From: Dromaius novaehollandiae
Lineage: Eukaryota > Chordata > Aves > Casuariiformes > Dromaiidae
Direction of reading: 5' to 3'
DNA: 64,000 bases
NCBI RefSeq assembly: GCF_036370855.1
Contig: NW_026991398.1
Coordinates: 1,736,001 to 1,800,000, forward strand
Shown: positions 24,561-36,498 of the stretch, piece after piece
How the letters are laid out: the number at the start of each line of letters is the position of its first letter
Position numbering within the stretch: the stretch's first letter is position 1
Made by a program: the position numbers and the translations under genes
Notes under the pieces: model-generated
The model's input: the letters and a program-made list of their open reading frames with translations, nothing else
Database searches by the model: none
What the model was told of the DNA's origin: nothing

Positions 24561-25840
24561 GATTTGACACTGGGGATCTCCTGGCCCAGCTCTCGCAGAC
24601 AGCCGTGACCTCCCTGCCCACAGCCCGGCCACATGGCTATTGCCGCCTGCAGCTGCCCCTGCCTCCCCCAAGGCTCAGCCAGCTCCTGAGCGGCCACCCG
24701 GACTCACCCCGGGGCCTCGCAATGCTCATTGGGCAGTGAAACACCCGCTACGGACCAGTTACTGCCCCCAAAGCAGCTGGTCCGGGAAAGGCTGGAGAAG
24801 GGGTCTGTGACCCAGTGGAGGGGCAAAGCTTCCTGCCCCCAACCCCCCCCAGCCACCCCGGCCCAGCTGCTCGGGGGCAGCCGGCACGTCTGGCTCGCAG
24901 GGCAGCTCCCCCGGGGCCAGGGCGCTTTGTCCCGTGCTCCCGGCCCCACCAGCCCCTGCTGCAGCTCCGGGAGGAAAGCAGCCCCGGGGCAGCACCACTG
25001 CCCCCACCCCGGCGGGAGGGCACCTGCCACCATCGGGACGCGCTCACAGCCCCGCCAGCCCCGCTTGCACCTGCTCTCACCCTGCCTCTCGCTCCCGCTT
25101 TGGTCTCACCCTGCTCCCAGGGCTGGGTTTTTCCACATGCTGCACTCCGATTGGCTGACAGAGCCACCAGTCAAACCCAGCCCAGCCCCCCTCCTCACAG
25201 CAGCCAATAGGAGGCAGCACTGGGGCGTTGCCGGGGAAACATTGCAGCCTTGCAGCCTCCTGCCCTGGTGGTCAGCTCTGCCCCTCCCCTCCCCCCCCCC
25301 CCCCCCCGCAGTTGGGCGCCATGTTGTGGGCGGCAGCGCGGGGTGCGGCAGGGCCTGGGGGCAGCCCGGTGCCATGTGCCCAGGCAGTGCGGGGCCCTGG
25401 GGCCCAGCCGCTGCCCTGCAGGGTCTGGGCTCTGCCGCAGGGGTCCCGCGGGGCTCCTGGCTGCCCTGCACCTGGGGGCCGTGCCGGGCGCAGGGGAGCA
25501 GCCCCGGAGCCGGTGCTGGTGCGGGCCCTGGTGCCGGTGCGGGGGCCCTGGGCATGGCTGGGGTGCCGGAGCCTGCGGGCAGGGTCCTGCTGCCCCAGGG
25601 CAGGGCCGGGTGGGGCAGGGCAGTGTCCTCTGTCCCCTGGGGCCCGGACACCCTGCCCTTGGCAGCCCCGGGGCTCGGCAGCCCTCGCACTGCGCCCGGC
25701 AGGGCTGGGCCACAGCCAGGCAGGGGCTGCTCTCTGCGGGGCCGGGCTGGGCCCTGGCGGATCACTCCATAGGGCTGAAGAGCCCATGGGGGCACAGGGC
25801 AGCAGTGGGGGATAGCGATGGGGTGACCAGCTGTGGGCCT
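24561..25840. promoter_or_regulatory. CpG island, promoter-like, copy 1
   Basis: Very GC-rich and CpG-rich relative to surroundings. It contains inverted CCAAT boxes (CCGATTGGCTGAC near 25,147 and GCCAATAGGAGG near 25,204), a C17 run (25,291-25,307) and a conserved GCGCCATGTTGTGGGCGGC segment at 25,316-25,334. All but the C-run recur in copy 2 at 40,590-41,430. The combination resembles a housekeeping-type pol II promoter with a first exon. No splice donor or recognisable protein follows. The transcription direction is unproven; the conserved ATG suggests plus. Confidence 0.5.
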
Positions 25841-27393
25841 GCCGGTGGTGTATGCAGGAAGGCTGGGGTAGATGGCCCTGTTGGACTCACCTCGGCACTG
25901 CCCAGTATGGCTCAAAGAAGAATGCTTGGGATCAGCCAGGACTTGCAGGGTGGCAATGGATTCTGGATTCCTGGCAATGGATTCCTGTTTCCAGGCTGCT
26001 CTCCCAAGCACGCTTTCTTCTGGCTGCAGGGGTTTGACACCAGTTTGTGGGAAGACGGAGGCTGTGGCCATCTGAAGATGGCATCTCCTTGCCCAAAACA
26101 TGCTCTGCCAAGCGCAGGCAGAAGAGGATCCATGGGGAAGTAACAGAGGTTCTCCCAAACAAGTAGACTACTAGGATTTCTTACAAGGTGAAGGATCCAT
26201 TTCCAGCAAGGGCATTTCCAGAAGGCTTTTGAGAGCCCCACGGAACTGCAGGACACCCCAGCCTCTGGGATGCAGCACCCCTTTCCTGCGAGAGCCAGAT
26301 CCCAACAGGGGACCCACTCCCAGGGAAACCTGGCCATGGATTGCCCCCACCCCCACAGGATCCTGGGGGCTTAGGGCCTAGCCCCAGCACCCAGGAGTCA
26401 CATTGCCTGCCACATTGTCCCCCCAGCCAGTCAGGACTCTACAACAAGGCTCTCTTGGCAGCCCCCACCCTGTGCAGCCACCCCCACAGCCCGGGATCCA
26501 CCTCTTTTTTTATAGTTAGCAGTCTTTCTGTGACTCTTCAGGAAGGAGCTCCCAAAGCCCTTACCCTCAGTGGAGAGCTGCAGGAGCACTGGGAACAAGG
26601 AACTGCAGTCTGGGCTGATGGTGGTGGTCCATCCATCCTCCGTCTTGCTTGTCGCCTTGCTCTTGGCTTGCCTCTAAGATGAGGAGGAAGGACGCTCTTC
26701 CTGTCTCGTTGCACAAAAAATCTCTGGTGGGTCTCTCTTTCTCTGCCTGTCTGTGAGGGGCCCCAGTGTGGCTCCCATCCCCTCTCCTTGCCCCAGAGTG
26801 GCTCCAAAGGGCAGTGGCAGGCAGCACATGAGCGGTGCCCAGCAGTGACCAGGCCTCACAGGGAAGTGAGGGTACCCCTGTGGCACCAGGGAGACCTCCC
26901 TGTGATGCAGCACATCCCACTGTGACCTCAGCTCGTGTCATCAGGGGCTCAGTAGGTCACTGCCATGGAGATGGCACAGCCAGGGAGACAGCAGGTAGTT
27001 TTCTCCTCATGTCCTGGAAAGCAGTCACCTTCCTTCACCCCAGTTATTTTCCAGAACTTGCTGATAAATCCTTCAGGAATGTCTCCAGATGGTGTCAAAG
27101 GCTGTGAAGTATCTCAAATGGGGCACTGGAGAAGTCACTTCTGCACCCCCGTACTTAACAGATCTCTGCACTGGGCAGAGCTGTGCAGGAAGCCAGAGCT
27201 TGGTGATGCTTCAAAACTGATTTTGGTGATGCTTTGGTGAGCTTCAAAACTGATTTCTGCTGTGGGTCACTCTTTTTGGAGAGGTAGGATTCAGGACAGT
27301 ATGGGACAGGACTCAGCCTTCCTCCTTTAGGCACCAAAGCAGGCTCCTTGTTTTTAAGAGGCCTCAGGAAGGTTTCTCCATGTGTGGTGCTTA
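24989..27393 (+). repeat. CpG-island unit, tandem copy 1
   Basis: Homologous, in direct orientation, to 40,612-42,612. Shared pieces include the CpG island, the region around 26,341-26,690 (atcctgggggcttagggc) and 26,820-27,390, ending at 'gtgcttaagat'. Relative to copy 2 this copy carries about 0.4-0.5 kb extra between about 25,850 and 26,310. It ends exactly where the CR1 3' tail begins. No gene is recognised. Confidence 0.75.
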
Positions 27394-28590
27394 AGATCAC
27401 AGAATCACAGAATCACAGAATCACAGAATGGTTGAGGTTGGAAGGGACCTCTGGAGATCATCTAGACCAACCCCCCTGCTCAAGCAGGGTCACCTAGAGC
27501 ACATTGAACAGGATCGTGTCCAGGTGGCTTTTGAATAGCTGCAGAGAAGGCGACTCCACAACCTCTCTGGGCAGACTGTTCCGGTGCTCTGTCACCCTCA
27601 CAGCAAAGAAGTTTTTCCTGATATTCAGATGGAACTTCCTGTGTTTTGGTTTGTGCCTGTTGCCTCTCGTCCTGTCGCTGGGCACCACTGAAAAGAGTCT
27701 GGCCCCATCCTCTTGCCACCCTCCCTTCATATATTTGTAGACACTGAGAAGATCCCCTCTCAGTCTTCTCTTCTCCAGGCTAAACAGGCCCAGCTCTCTC
27801 AGCTTTTCCTCATAGGAGAGATGCTCCAGTCCCCTCATCATCTTTGTAGCCCTACGCTGGACTCTCTCCAGTAGTGCCATGTCTCTCTTGTACTGGGGAG
27901 CCCAGAACTGGGCACAGTACTTCCAGTGTGGCCTCACCAGGGTAGAGGAGAGGGGGAGGATCACCTCCCTTGAGCTGCTGGCAACACTCTGCCTAATGCA
28001 GCCCAGGATACCATTGGCCTTCTTGGCCACAAGGGCACCTTGCTGGCTCGGGGTTAACTTGGTGTCCACCAGGACTCCCAGGTCCTTCTCCACAGAGCTG
28101 CTTCCCAGCAGGTCAGCCCCCAGCCTCTCCTGGTGCATGGGGTTATTCCTCCCTCAGTGCAGGACCCTGCACTTCTCTTTGTTGAACTTAATGAGGTTCC
28201 TCTCTGCCCATCTCTCCCACCTGTCAAGGACCCTCTGAATTGCAGCACAGCCTTCTGGTGTATCAGCCATTCCCCCCAGGTTTGTCTCATCAGCAAACAT
28301 GCTGAGAATGCACTATGTGCCTTCATCCAGCTCACCAATGAAGAAGTTGAACAAGACTGGACCGAGTTCTCTGTATCCTGCGTCACCAGGGCACCCACCC
28401 CATTCAGCAGCGGGCCCACATTTTCCCTAGTCTTCCTTTTGCTACTGATGTATTTGAAGAAGCCCTTCTTGTTGTCCTTGACATCCCTTGCCAGATTTAA
28501 TTCCAAATGGGCCTTGGCCTTCCTCTGTTCACTGCCTCTGTTAGCTGCACTCTCAGCTGTTAGCTGTGCTCTTAAAAAACTTTGAAGTTC
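27394..28590 (-). mobile_element. CR1 LINE with intact 3' tail, internal deletion
   Basis: The minus strand reads 5' to 3' from about 28,590: a pre-RT linker ([20 protein letters not shown]), then directly the late RT region with a FADETNLGG segment, then the ORF2 C-terminus, 3' UTR and the short 3' tail repeats (tcacagaa units, 27,396-27,428). About 200 codons of the RT between linker and late RT are absent. The catalytic xADD box reads FADE. This is the best-preserved CR1 3' end in the window. Confidence 0.9.
27494..28138 (-). pseudogene. CR1 ORF2 C-terminal open frame (214 codons)
   Basis: The longest open CR1 frame here: [34 protein letters not shown], then [33 protein letters not shown] and [20 protein letters not shown] toward the C-terminus. 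This region follows the reverse transcriptase in CR1 elements. It is a remnant of a transposon protein with no upstream catalytic domain in frame, so it is not expected to be functional. Confidence 0.85.
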
Positions 28591-30489
28591 CTTGTGTTCT
28601 TATCTTTCTTTGCTTTATTGTCTTATTTTTTTAATATACTGGTCTTTTGGGGGAATTTTTTTTTTCCTTTGGAAAGGAAAGGGGTTTTCAGAACTGGGGT
28701 GGGAATGCAGTGACAGTGTCATGGACATCTGGTGCCATTGCAGGTGCCCTGGTACCCTCTGCAGTTTTGAGGGGCTACGGTCTTCTGCAGGTGAGAGCTG
28801 TGAGAGCTGCCAGGCCCTGGCCAGTACCTGACATGCCCCAAGGCCTCTCCAAGTGCCACTGGGTGCTGGTGGTTGGACACCTGAGTTCTGCCTGGAAAGC
28901 TGAAGAAAGAACTGTTTTCAACATTTAGAAAGTATGAACACACTTCCATCAGCTAAAATGACTGACTAACTTTAATACAAATGTCAATGTTTCCTGAGAT
29001 GAAATAATGGAAATTTTCAGGAAGGATATGAAGGAAGGGTATTTCAGGAAGGGTGTGAGTAGCAGCAGAAGAAATACTGATAGGCCCCTCAACTTGCGTT
29101 ACCACTGCTCTGTCTAATTATGCTGTGGATGTAATCTCAGGAATCTCCCACGTGTTTTCACATGCCCTGATTAAAAGAATCATTTCTAAAGTTCCCTTTG
29201 CATCAGACTATCTGGACATATGCACTTTCCACAGTTTTCCACTTTTCCTCCTCCGCTTGCTTTGTATCCATTCAGATACCTCTCAGCTCTCCAGTTGCTG
29301 CTCTGAGCTTCAGGGAGTCTGAAGCTTGCCTCATCCTTCAGGAGTCTAGTTGTCTCTTTACTAGCTCCATAGTTATGTTTCTGTCTATCTTTTCCTATCT
29401 ATCTGTCTAAAACATTTCTAGGAAGGTTATTCCTTGTGGAAAGTGGACAGCAGTGGAGGCATCTTGGGCTTAATGAGCATACAGTTCAGGAGTATTTCTG
29501 GTGTTTAATTAAACTGTTTCATTTTTTATTTTTGTTTGTAATGAAGAGAAATCCTGCTGTGTCCACAGCTAGTTCTCTAAGGAAAGCAGCTGGGAATTGG
29601 TGCATAGGAGCTGTAACATTCAGCTACAGACTCAAATGAGAAAAGGTTAGATTTTTAACAAGAGTAATGTAAGTCCCCAGTGGCTGGTGAGAGAAAGGGC
29701 AGGGTTGGGGCGGGGTGAGGAGGAAGGTGGTCCATACAGGTTTCCTGTCAAATGTGTTGCTTTTCCTAGTCATCCAGACTTCATTAGGAGACCCAGTGGG
29801 TCAGTATGAATTGGAGAGTGTGGATATCACTTATTTTGAAAGCTGAAAAATAAGTAAAACTTCAAAAGTAGAAATTCCTTTTTTTTTTCTTTTTCTTTTT
29901 TTCTTTTTTTTTTTTTTAGGTGCTCATTGAAATCTTCCTCTTGTAAATACACTCCCGCAACCTCTACAATTAACCACACAGGATTTGAAGAACTGAAAGA
30001 AATTATGGTCAGTGACATGGAATGTTAGGGCTTTTTGCGTTTTAAGGACCTCTCTGGTGTATTTGGTGCTGAGTCCATGAACCTCAGATACTGAGAGGAG
30101 ACTGAACAAACCCCTCAAGAAGTTAAAGTCAGAAGAAAACGTCCAAGTTTCTTGGAGGACAAAGACCTCGGCTCTATTGGAGGCTTTCAGCCTTGGCAGT
30201 CCCCTAGGCTGTCTTCACCACTGTCCTGTGCTGTGCTGCACCTGTGCCTCTTTCCCTACAGTCTCTAGACACCCAGCCTGCTTCCTCACCTTGCTCTCAC
30301 CTTGCGATCTCCCCACCTTTACTGATGTCTCTCTGCTCTCTCTTGCTTTTTCGTGAAACACAAAGCCAGGGGTTGATCACAGACTCTCTCTGGGTCACCT
30401 GTAGCACTACAACACTACTCTTCAAGTGACATTTCCTTTTCCTGTTACATTTGAACCCACAAGCTACAGTTTGTGGCTGCTTGGCCTTC
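28591..30489 (-). repeat. Segment S, copy 2 (inverted relative to 17.6-19.8 kb)
   Basis: Matches 17,700-19,800 in inverted orientation and 59,220-61,440 in direct orientation. Landmarks are the TG-rich block near 28,719-28,949, the AT-rich block at 29,100-29,640, a T-rich run at 29,880-29,920 and the region near 30,000-30,120. Open frames are short and differ between copies; no gene recognised. Confidence 0.7.
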
Positions 30490-31640
30490 TCATGCTGTTT
30501 CCCACTACCAAGAAAAGCTCATCCCTGAAACCACCCTTTAAGCAGTCATAGGCTTCTAATCTACTGCCCTTCACCTCAGCTTCAGCAGGATGAAGGAGCC
30601 CAAGGCCCTGAACCTCTCCTCACGGATGCGGTTATTCCCCTCTAGGTACAGGACTCGACACCTCTGTGCAAACCTCCCTGAGGTGTCTGTTGTCTGAATC
30701 CCCCAAGTTTCTCAAGGTCCTTCTGGACTGAAGCTCCTCTCTGTCAAAACCAAAACCAAACAAAATGAAACCAAACAAAGCAGTGCCACTGGGGAAAGGG
30801 TAAGCAGGGGTGGGCTGGTTGTATAGGAGGGGATCAGGATGGTAAGGGACACAAACTTGGAGGGGGCAGGAAGGAAATTAAAAGTGAAGCAAAGGATTGA
30901 TCACAGCTATTTGGGGATTCCTGCCAAGAAGCCCTGTATGGGAACACATCTGACTGGAGGAGGACAATAGAGCTGATCTACTTCCACTGTCACAGGAAAC
31001 CTTTGTGTTTTCCCCGACATCAAAGAACGAAGACCCAGAGGGGGAAGAATCATGGAACTCCTTCAGGGTGGAAGGAACCTCAGGAGGTCTCCAGCCCAAT
31101 CTCCTTGCTCACAGCAGGGTCAGCTCTGTGGTCAGATGAGGTTGCTGTGGCTTGATTCAGCCTGGCCTTGGAAACCTCCAAGGCAGGAGACTGCACAGCC
31201 TCTCTGAGCAGTGCACTCCAGTGCTTGACCATCCTCTTAGTGGAGAAGCTTTTCCTTGTCCCCTGCATGAACATCTTTTCTTTCAACTTATGCCCATTGC
31301 CTCTTGTCCTCCTGCCATGCACCCTGGTGAAGACCCTGGCTGCATCTCCTTGATGACCTCCTTGTAGCCACTGGAAGGCTGTTATGAGATCCCTCCAAAG
31401 CCATCTCTTCTCCAGGTTGAACAAGCCCCATTTCGTCACAGAGCAAGTGCTCCAGCTCCCTGATTATCTGGAGGACCCACCACCAAACTCGTTCCCAGTT
31501 ATCAACCCCTTTCTTTTTCTGGGGACCCAAAGATAGATGCAGTATACATGGTCTAATGAATACTGACTTGAGGGGGGATCATCATGCCCCTCGACCTCCT
31601 GGCTGTGCTCCTGGTCATACAGACCCCATAGCAGGTAGCA
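30490..31640 (-). mobile_element. CR1 LINE 3' fragments
   Basis: Inverted counterpart of 16,580-17,640. The minus strand has a GELEHLLCDEMGLVQPGEEMA segment and a GTRKSFSTKRMVKHWSALL segment of the CR1 C-terminus (31,080-31,530). A second CR1 piece lies at 30,490-30,750, joined by an A/C-rich spacer. The uninterrupted sequence cttctcatgctgtttcccac at about 30,487-30,506 is the unoccupied equivalent of the retroviral insertion site at 61,457. Confidence 0.75.
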
Positions 31641-33830
31641 ATGTAATGGTGAAACGAGGTTCCCACTAAGACAGCAAACCCTGCAGTGCCCAAGGCCAGG
31701 GAGAAACAGAGCTGGGCCATGCAGAAATGTCAGGAGAGGGGTTTGCTGCCTGAGCTGACTTTGTAGCACCCTGGGACCTGTGACGGGGGTCCACCAATCT
31801 CCAGGAAGGACAAGGTGCCAGTGAAGAAGTTCCTGGGTCTGGACAGCCTGTGAGCCAGCTGGCCTGGATCCAGCCACATCATTAGCACAGTCCCTGTTCA
31901 TATCATCTGGGGGTGAGAAAAAGTTCAGGAGGAGGAGAGCAAGAAATGTTTGAGAGTGCAGAGACCTTGGTGTGATGTGCCTGTCATTTATGCAGCATGC
32001 TTGGATGTAGATGGGATAGACTTTGCCCAAAGGCAGCTGTGGGATTCATGATGTTTGAGCACAGGTAGGGAATCCAAGGTGCCCTGGGGCCCTTGCCCAG
32101 GAACCACTCCAAAAGAGCATGCTTTTCCTGTAGGTCCCATGCTGTATCTGCTAGAGACATGTGGTTGTGCTGGACACCCCAGGCATTGGACATGGCCCTG
32201 CCTATGGCTTATCTTTATGTCACTGAATCTAGTGTCTGTCCTGAATTACATTAGCTGTTTGCATTGCATGGATCCACTTGTGTCTCAGCATCATAGTGAG
32301 TGGCGCTTTAGTTGTAGTAGTAGGCATCTAGTGTCATTGGAGATGGCCAAGGAAATTCCTCACCTAGCCCCCACCTAGTGCTCTAGAAGGAAGCAGGTTC
32401 CTCCTTCAGAGCAAGCAGAAACTGGCACATGCCCTGGACCACCTCTGTCTCTCCAAATGTCACCAAGGGTTCGCGTGTGAGCAACTGCCTGCCACCCTCC
32501 ATCTCCAGTGATTAGAATGGTAGGATCTTGTGTGCAGACATCTGTGTTGTGCACACTTCAGCTTGGGCAAGGGGAATTCCACCTCGTGTGTGTTTGTGGA
32601 GTTCATGGGAGTTTGCTGAATCCCACTGCAGACCAGGGGTTTTTCACCTGGCATGAAATGCCCAGATAGACTCATTGGAATCAATACCTGAACCTTGGGT
32701 AAATGACCTCCCTTCTTGTCCCTGTCTACGTGTCCTACCTAGTTAAGAGATGGGAATAGGGGCTTCCAGAGGGGGACATTTCCACCTCTTGTAGATAACC
32801 CTCCTCTGATGAGACAAATTACAGTCCTGGAATCAGTGTCTCTTCAGTGTTTAGAGAGGGACCATCAGTGATTATTTTAGTCTCCCTCAGTAAACATTTC
32901 CCAGGAGGAGGAGTACAAAGGACAAACAAAATCACACCTTCAGCTGGGCTACTGTTCCCAAGTGGGGCCAGGCTAATGAAACAGGAGGAGTTCATGGCAA
33001 CCTGGCAGCACTGCCCAGACACAGCTGTGTGCAGGAGCAGCTCCTCTGCGCAGAGCAGCAGGGCTGCGGGCACTGCCTGCTGCTGCTGACATGAGCTGAG
33101 AGTAGGCAGCGAGAAGTGGAAGGCAGTGTGGAGTGGGAGGACAGCAGAGAGCTCACTGTGGAAGAAACCTTCACAGCCCTTGACACAGTAAGTCTCTGGC
33201 TGCAGGGCAATGCTACTGAGGTTCCTGGAGGGGTCTTCTAAACCCATCCCATCCCATGACTGTCTTTTTAAGGATCCCACTCAGAGTAGGATGAGATGCT
33301 TCAGAGCAGAGATTCTCAGCCACACCATCAGATTGAGAGGGCAGCCTGTTACCTTTCTCAGGAATGGCCGCAGGCTGTGAAGCTGGGCTGTGCACTCAGT
33401 CTGCCCAGGGCTGTAATTCAGAGCAGTGTCCCTGTGCTCCCGGGTGCTGTGTGCCTGGGGCAGTGACTCTGCTGCCTGCGAGGGTCAGCACTCAGCCTGC
33501 CCAGGAAACTCCCCACTGCACTGTGGGGAGAAGCTCTGGATGGGAGGAGTGCCCCTCATCAGGGCAGGTTTATTCTCCTGTTGAGAGGGTGCTGCCCAGT
33601 TCAGGGCTGCTCACAGCTCCAGCTTATGCAGAGGACATTTCTGAGGCGTGTTTTTAGAGGAAAGTGAAGAAAAGGCTACTTGAAAGGGAAGGAGCTTTCC
33701 TCTCGATGTCTGCACTTTCAGTTTCCAGATTTTGGCAGGGAGAAAAAAGGAGAGTTTTCTGCTTTGGCAAGGAACTGGGACTCCCAAACCTTCACTCTCA
33801 GGATCAGTAGGTCTGAGAAACCTCAATAAG
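31641..33830 (+). repeat. Distal upstream flank of OR at 35,563
   Basis: Homologous in inverted orientation to 13,100-15,500 and 591-1,862, and in direct orientation to 47,480-49,800. It contains no recognised exon. The block 32,870-33,100 shows the most even conservation among copies. Confidence 0.6.
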
Positions 33831-35497
33831 CTGCTTCACTCCCACCTCTGCCTACAGACAGCACCAGCATCACCTTCTCTGTGCTAGTCAAGGTTTGTGT
33901 CACCTGCTTCTTAGGACCTGCAAACACAGAGGTGCCCCTGGCCTGTGCCCTGTCCCGGGAGGTTTCAGTAGGGCAGAACTGAGCACACAGAGGATGACCG
34001 GGAAAAGATGTTGGGACAGAGAAAGAGCTTCCAGCAGGGACTGCTCCAGGCAGCAGAGATGTGCAGGGAATGAGAGGGAACTGCTAACAGAATCACAAGG
34101 AGAGGATGGATTTGGGCAAGTCATGGTCAGTCCCTCTGATGCAGACTCTTCCTCTGAGCAAGCCCCTCATGTGTCTTCTCCCACCCAGCAGAGCCTCTGC
34201 CCTGGCAGCCATGGAGTCCAGGGCATGAGCTGCCTCCTCTGCAGCCAGACCTCTGGCAGAGGAGAGGGGCATCTCTCCTGCCACAAAGGGAGCGATTGCC
34301 CTGCAATGTCACCATCTGCAAGGTGGCATGCCCAGCTGAGTAAGGTAAAGGCTTTTCTGAGCGCCCGTCTGTCTCTCTCTCCTTGCCTGCCTTGGCAGTA
34401 GGATCTTGGTGTTGCTCCTTGTTTCTCCTCCTGTCCATGCTGCTCCTGTTTATCTCTCGGGCTCCCTGGGGTCGGGGTTTTCAGCTGCAGTTCTGACACC
34501 AATGCTGCATGTTGTGCAGGAGAGGGGCCTGCATGGAAGTGCTGTTGCCCCAGCCCACTTTTGACCAGTGTGGCTCCCAGAAATGCAGCCTATGGGGTTG
34601 GGAATTGAGCTGACTCTCCCTTAAGGAGAACCCGTCTTCAGTCCTAACAGGCCTTTGACCGTTTCTCTGTGGTGTCCAGCCAGGCTGCGAGCTGCCCTCC
34701 AGCAAGGCACAGATGTCTCACAGCATCTCTGTGATATCTGAGAGACCCGTGAAGAAATTGCAGAGATGTGAAGAGCATGGAGATGGTGTTGGGAGGCTGT
34801 AAATGGGCAGCTGAAAAGAGCCCTGTGTGTCCTTGGCTAGAAGGGGAGTGTGGAGAGCTCCCTCTGGCACCCTGAGAATGAGAGAAATTTGGAGATCTGC
34901 ACTTTGAAAGTGGACTCCTCTGCTCTCAGCAGGGGCTGGTTTCTTTTCAGGGCAACATATGAGTGTTCATCCTCCAGCTCAAAGCGGTGTGAGTACAGGA
35001 CAGCTGGGAACAAGACTAATAGAGAAACAAGCTGTCCTCACTCTGTACCAAGTGGCAGTGAATCTTTTTTTTTTTTTTTCCAAGCTCACAGTAGAAATGC
35101 TGAGAATTTTTGCCTTTGAGCAACACTCCCCAGGGGTGACAAGGACATCTAAAGGAAAAAAATATATATATTAAAAATTCCCTAAAACTCTGTTCCTCAA
35201 CTCTCATTCTTTAGAGCAGATAGTGAAAACACTGAAAAGACCTTCCAGGTGAGGAATAGATTTTACCTGACAGAAATTATGAGTGCCAGAGCTGTTTACC
35301 TCTGTTCCCATGTTCCCACTACTGTCCAGAAGGACTGATTCCTGTGCAGCCCCCAGGCAGAGGCTTCTGCTTCCCACAGCACACTACAGGTACCTGCCGA
35401 ATGATCCTCCCCAAAAAAGAGAGAGACAACCTAGTGTTTTCAAAGAGAAATGTTCCTTTTTTTCCCTTGGAAGGTGTCTCCTGCCTTGTCAATGTCT
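33831..35497 (+). repeat. Proximal upstream region of OR at 35,563
   Basis: Partly shared with 12,570-12,690 (inverted) and 49,800-49,960. About 1 kb (33,840-34,900) has no counterpart upstream of the OR at 50,229. The 5' UTR exon and promoter should lie here or further upstream, but cannot be placed. A T15 run lies near 35,065-35,079. Confidence 0.45.
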
Positions 35498-35535
35498 TTT
35501 CACTTTTTCTTTTTCAACTGTTTCTTCTTCCTTAG
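35498..35535 (+). other. Probable 3' splice site before OR start
   Basis: A long pyrimidine tract (cttttcactttttctttttc and following) ends in TTCCTTAG at 35,535, 27 nt before the ATG. It matches the expected 5' UTR intron acceptor of OR genes. Confidence 0.6.
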
Positions 35536-35562
35536 ACAATCCCCAAAGCCCAGTGGGACCAA

Positions 35563-36498
35563 ATGGCCAACAGCAGCTCCTTCAATGAGTTCCTCCTCCT
35601 GGCATTTGCAGACACACGGGAGCTGCAGCTCTTGCACTTCTCCCTCTTCCTGGGCATCTACCTGGCTGCCCTCCTGGGCAACGGCCTCATCATCACAGCC
35701 GTAGCCTGCAACCACCACCTCCACACCCCCATGTACTTCTTCCTCCTCAACCTCTCCCTCCTCGACCTTGGCTCCATCTCCACCACTGTCCCCAGATCCA
35801 TGGCCAATTCCCTGTGGGACACCAGGACCATTTCCTACTTGGGATGTGCTGCCCAGGTCTTCTTCTTCTTTTTCTTATTATCAGCAGAGTATTCTCTCCT
35901 CACTGTCATGGCCTATGACCGCTTTGTTGCCATCTGCAGACCCCTGCACTACAGGACCCTCATGGGCAGCAGAGCTTGTGTCCAAATGGCAGCAGCTGCC
36001 TGGGCCAGTGGTTTTCTCTATGCTCTCCTGCACACTGGGAACACATTTTCAATACCACTCTGCCAAGGCAACACAGTGGACCAGTTCTTCTGTGAAGTTC
36101 CCCAGATCCTCAAGCTCTCCTGCGCAGACTCCTACCTCAGGGAACTGGGGCTTCTTGTGGTTAGTCTTTGTTTAGTCTTCGGGTGTTTCATTTGCATTGT
36201 GCTGTCCTATGTGCAGATCTTGACTGCTGTGCTGAGGATCCCCTCTGAGCAGGGCCGGCACAAAGCCTTTTCCATGTGCCTCCCGCACCTGGCCGTGGTC
36301 TCCCTGTTTCTCAGCACTGGCACGTTTGCCTATGTGAAGCCCCCCTCCCTCTCCTCCCCATCTCTGGATCTGGTGGTGGCTGTTCTGTACTCGGTGGTGC
36401 CTCCAGCAGTGAACCCCCTCATCTACAGCATGAGGAACAAGGAGCTCAAGGAGGCACTGAGGAAACTGATTCAGCTGGTACTAGTTCAGCAGGAATAA
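35563..36498 (+). CDS. Olfactory receptor, OR14-like, 311 aa
   Basis: An intact single-exon seven-transmembrane odorant receptor. NSS glycosylation site at residues 3-5; LLGNGL in TM1 (38-42); PMYFFLLNLSLLDLG in TM2 (56-70); Cys95 before TM3; MAYDRFVAIC at 116-125; extracellular loop 2 cysteines around 167-187; SYVQIL in TM5; KAFSMCLPHLAVV in TM6 (234-246); NPLIYSMRN in TM7 (284-292). The 311-residue length is normal for the family. The start is supported by the upstream splice acceptor and by alignment with the other copies. It lies in a tandem unit about 14.7 kb from the next OR on the same strand and divergent from the OR at 10,470. DRF replaces DRY at the TM3 end, as in the neighbours. 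No disabling change seen. Confidence 0.95.
   Translation: MANSSSFNEFLLLAFADTRELQLLHFSLFLGIYLAALLGNGLIITAVACNHHLHTPMYFFLLNLSLLDLGSISTTVPRSMANSLWDTRTISYLGCAAQVFFFFFLLSAEYSLLTVMAYDRFVAICRPLHYRTLMGSRACVQMAAAAWASGFLYALLHTGNTFSIPLCQGNTVDQFFCEVPQILKLSCADSYLRELGLLVVSLCLVFGCFICIVLSYVQILTAVLRIPSEQGRHKAFSMCLPHLAVVSLFLSTGTFAYVKPPSLSSPSLDLVVAVLYSVVPPAVNPLIYSMRNKELKEALRKLIQLVLVQQE

Noticed and set aside
25106-26158. Long open frames on both strands across the CpG island (up to about 350 codons), and the ATG frame at 25,321 with its paralog at 40,936
   Set aside because: Extreme GC content gives long open frames in all six frames. The frame is not kept between the two copies after about 45 codons, and no domain is recognisable.
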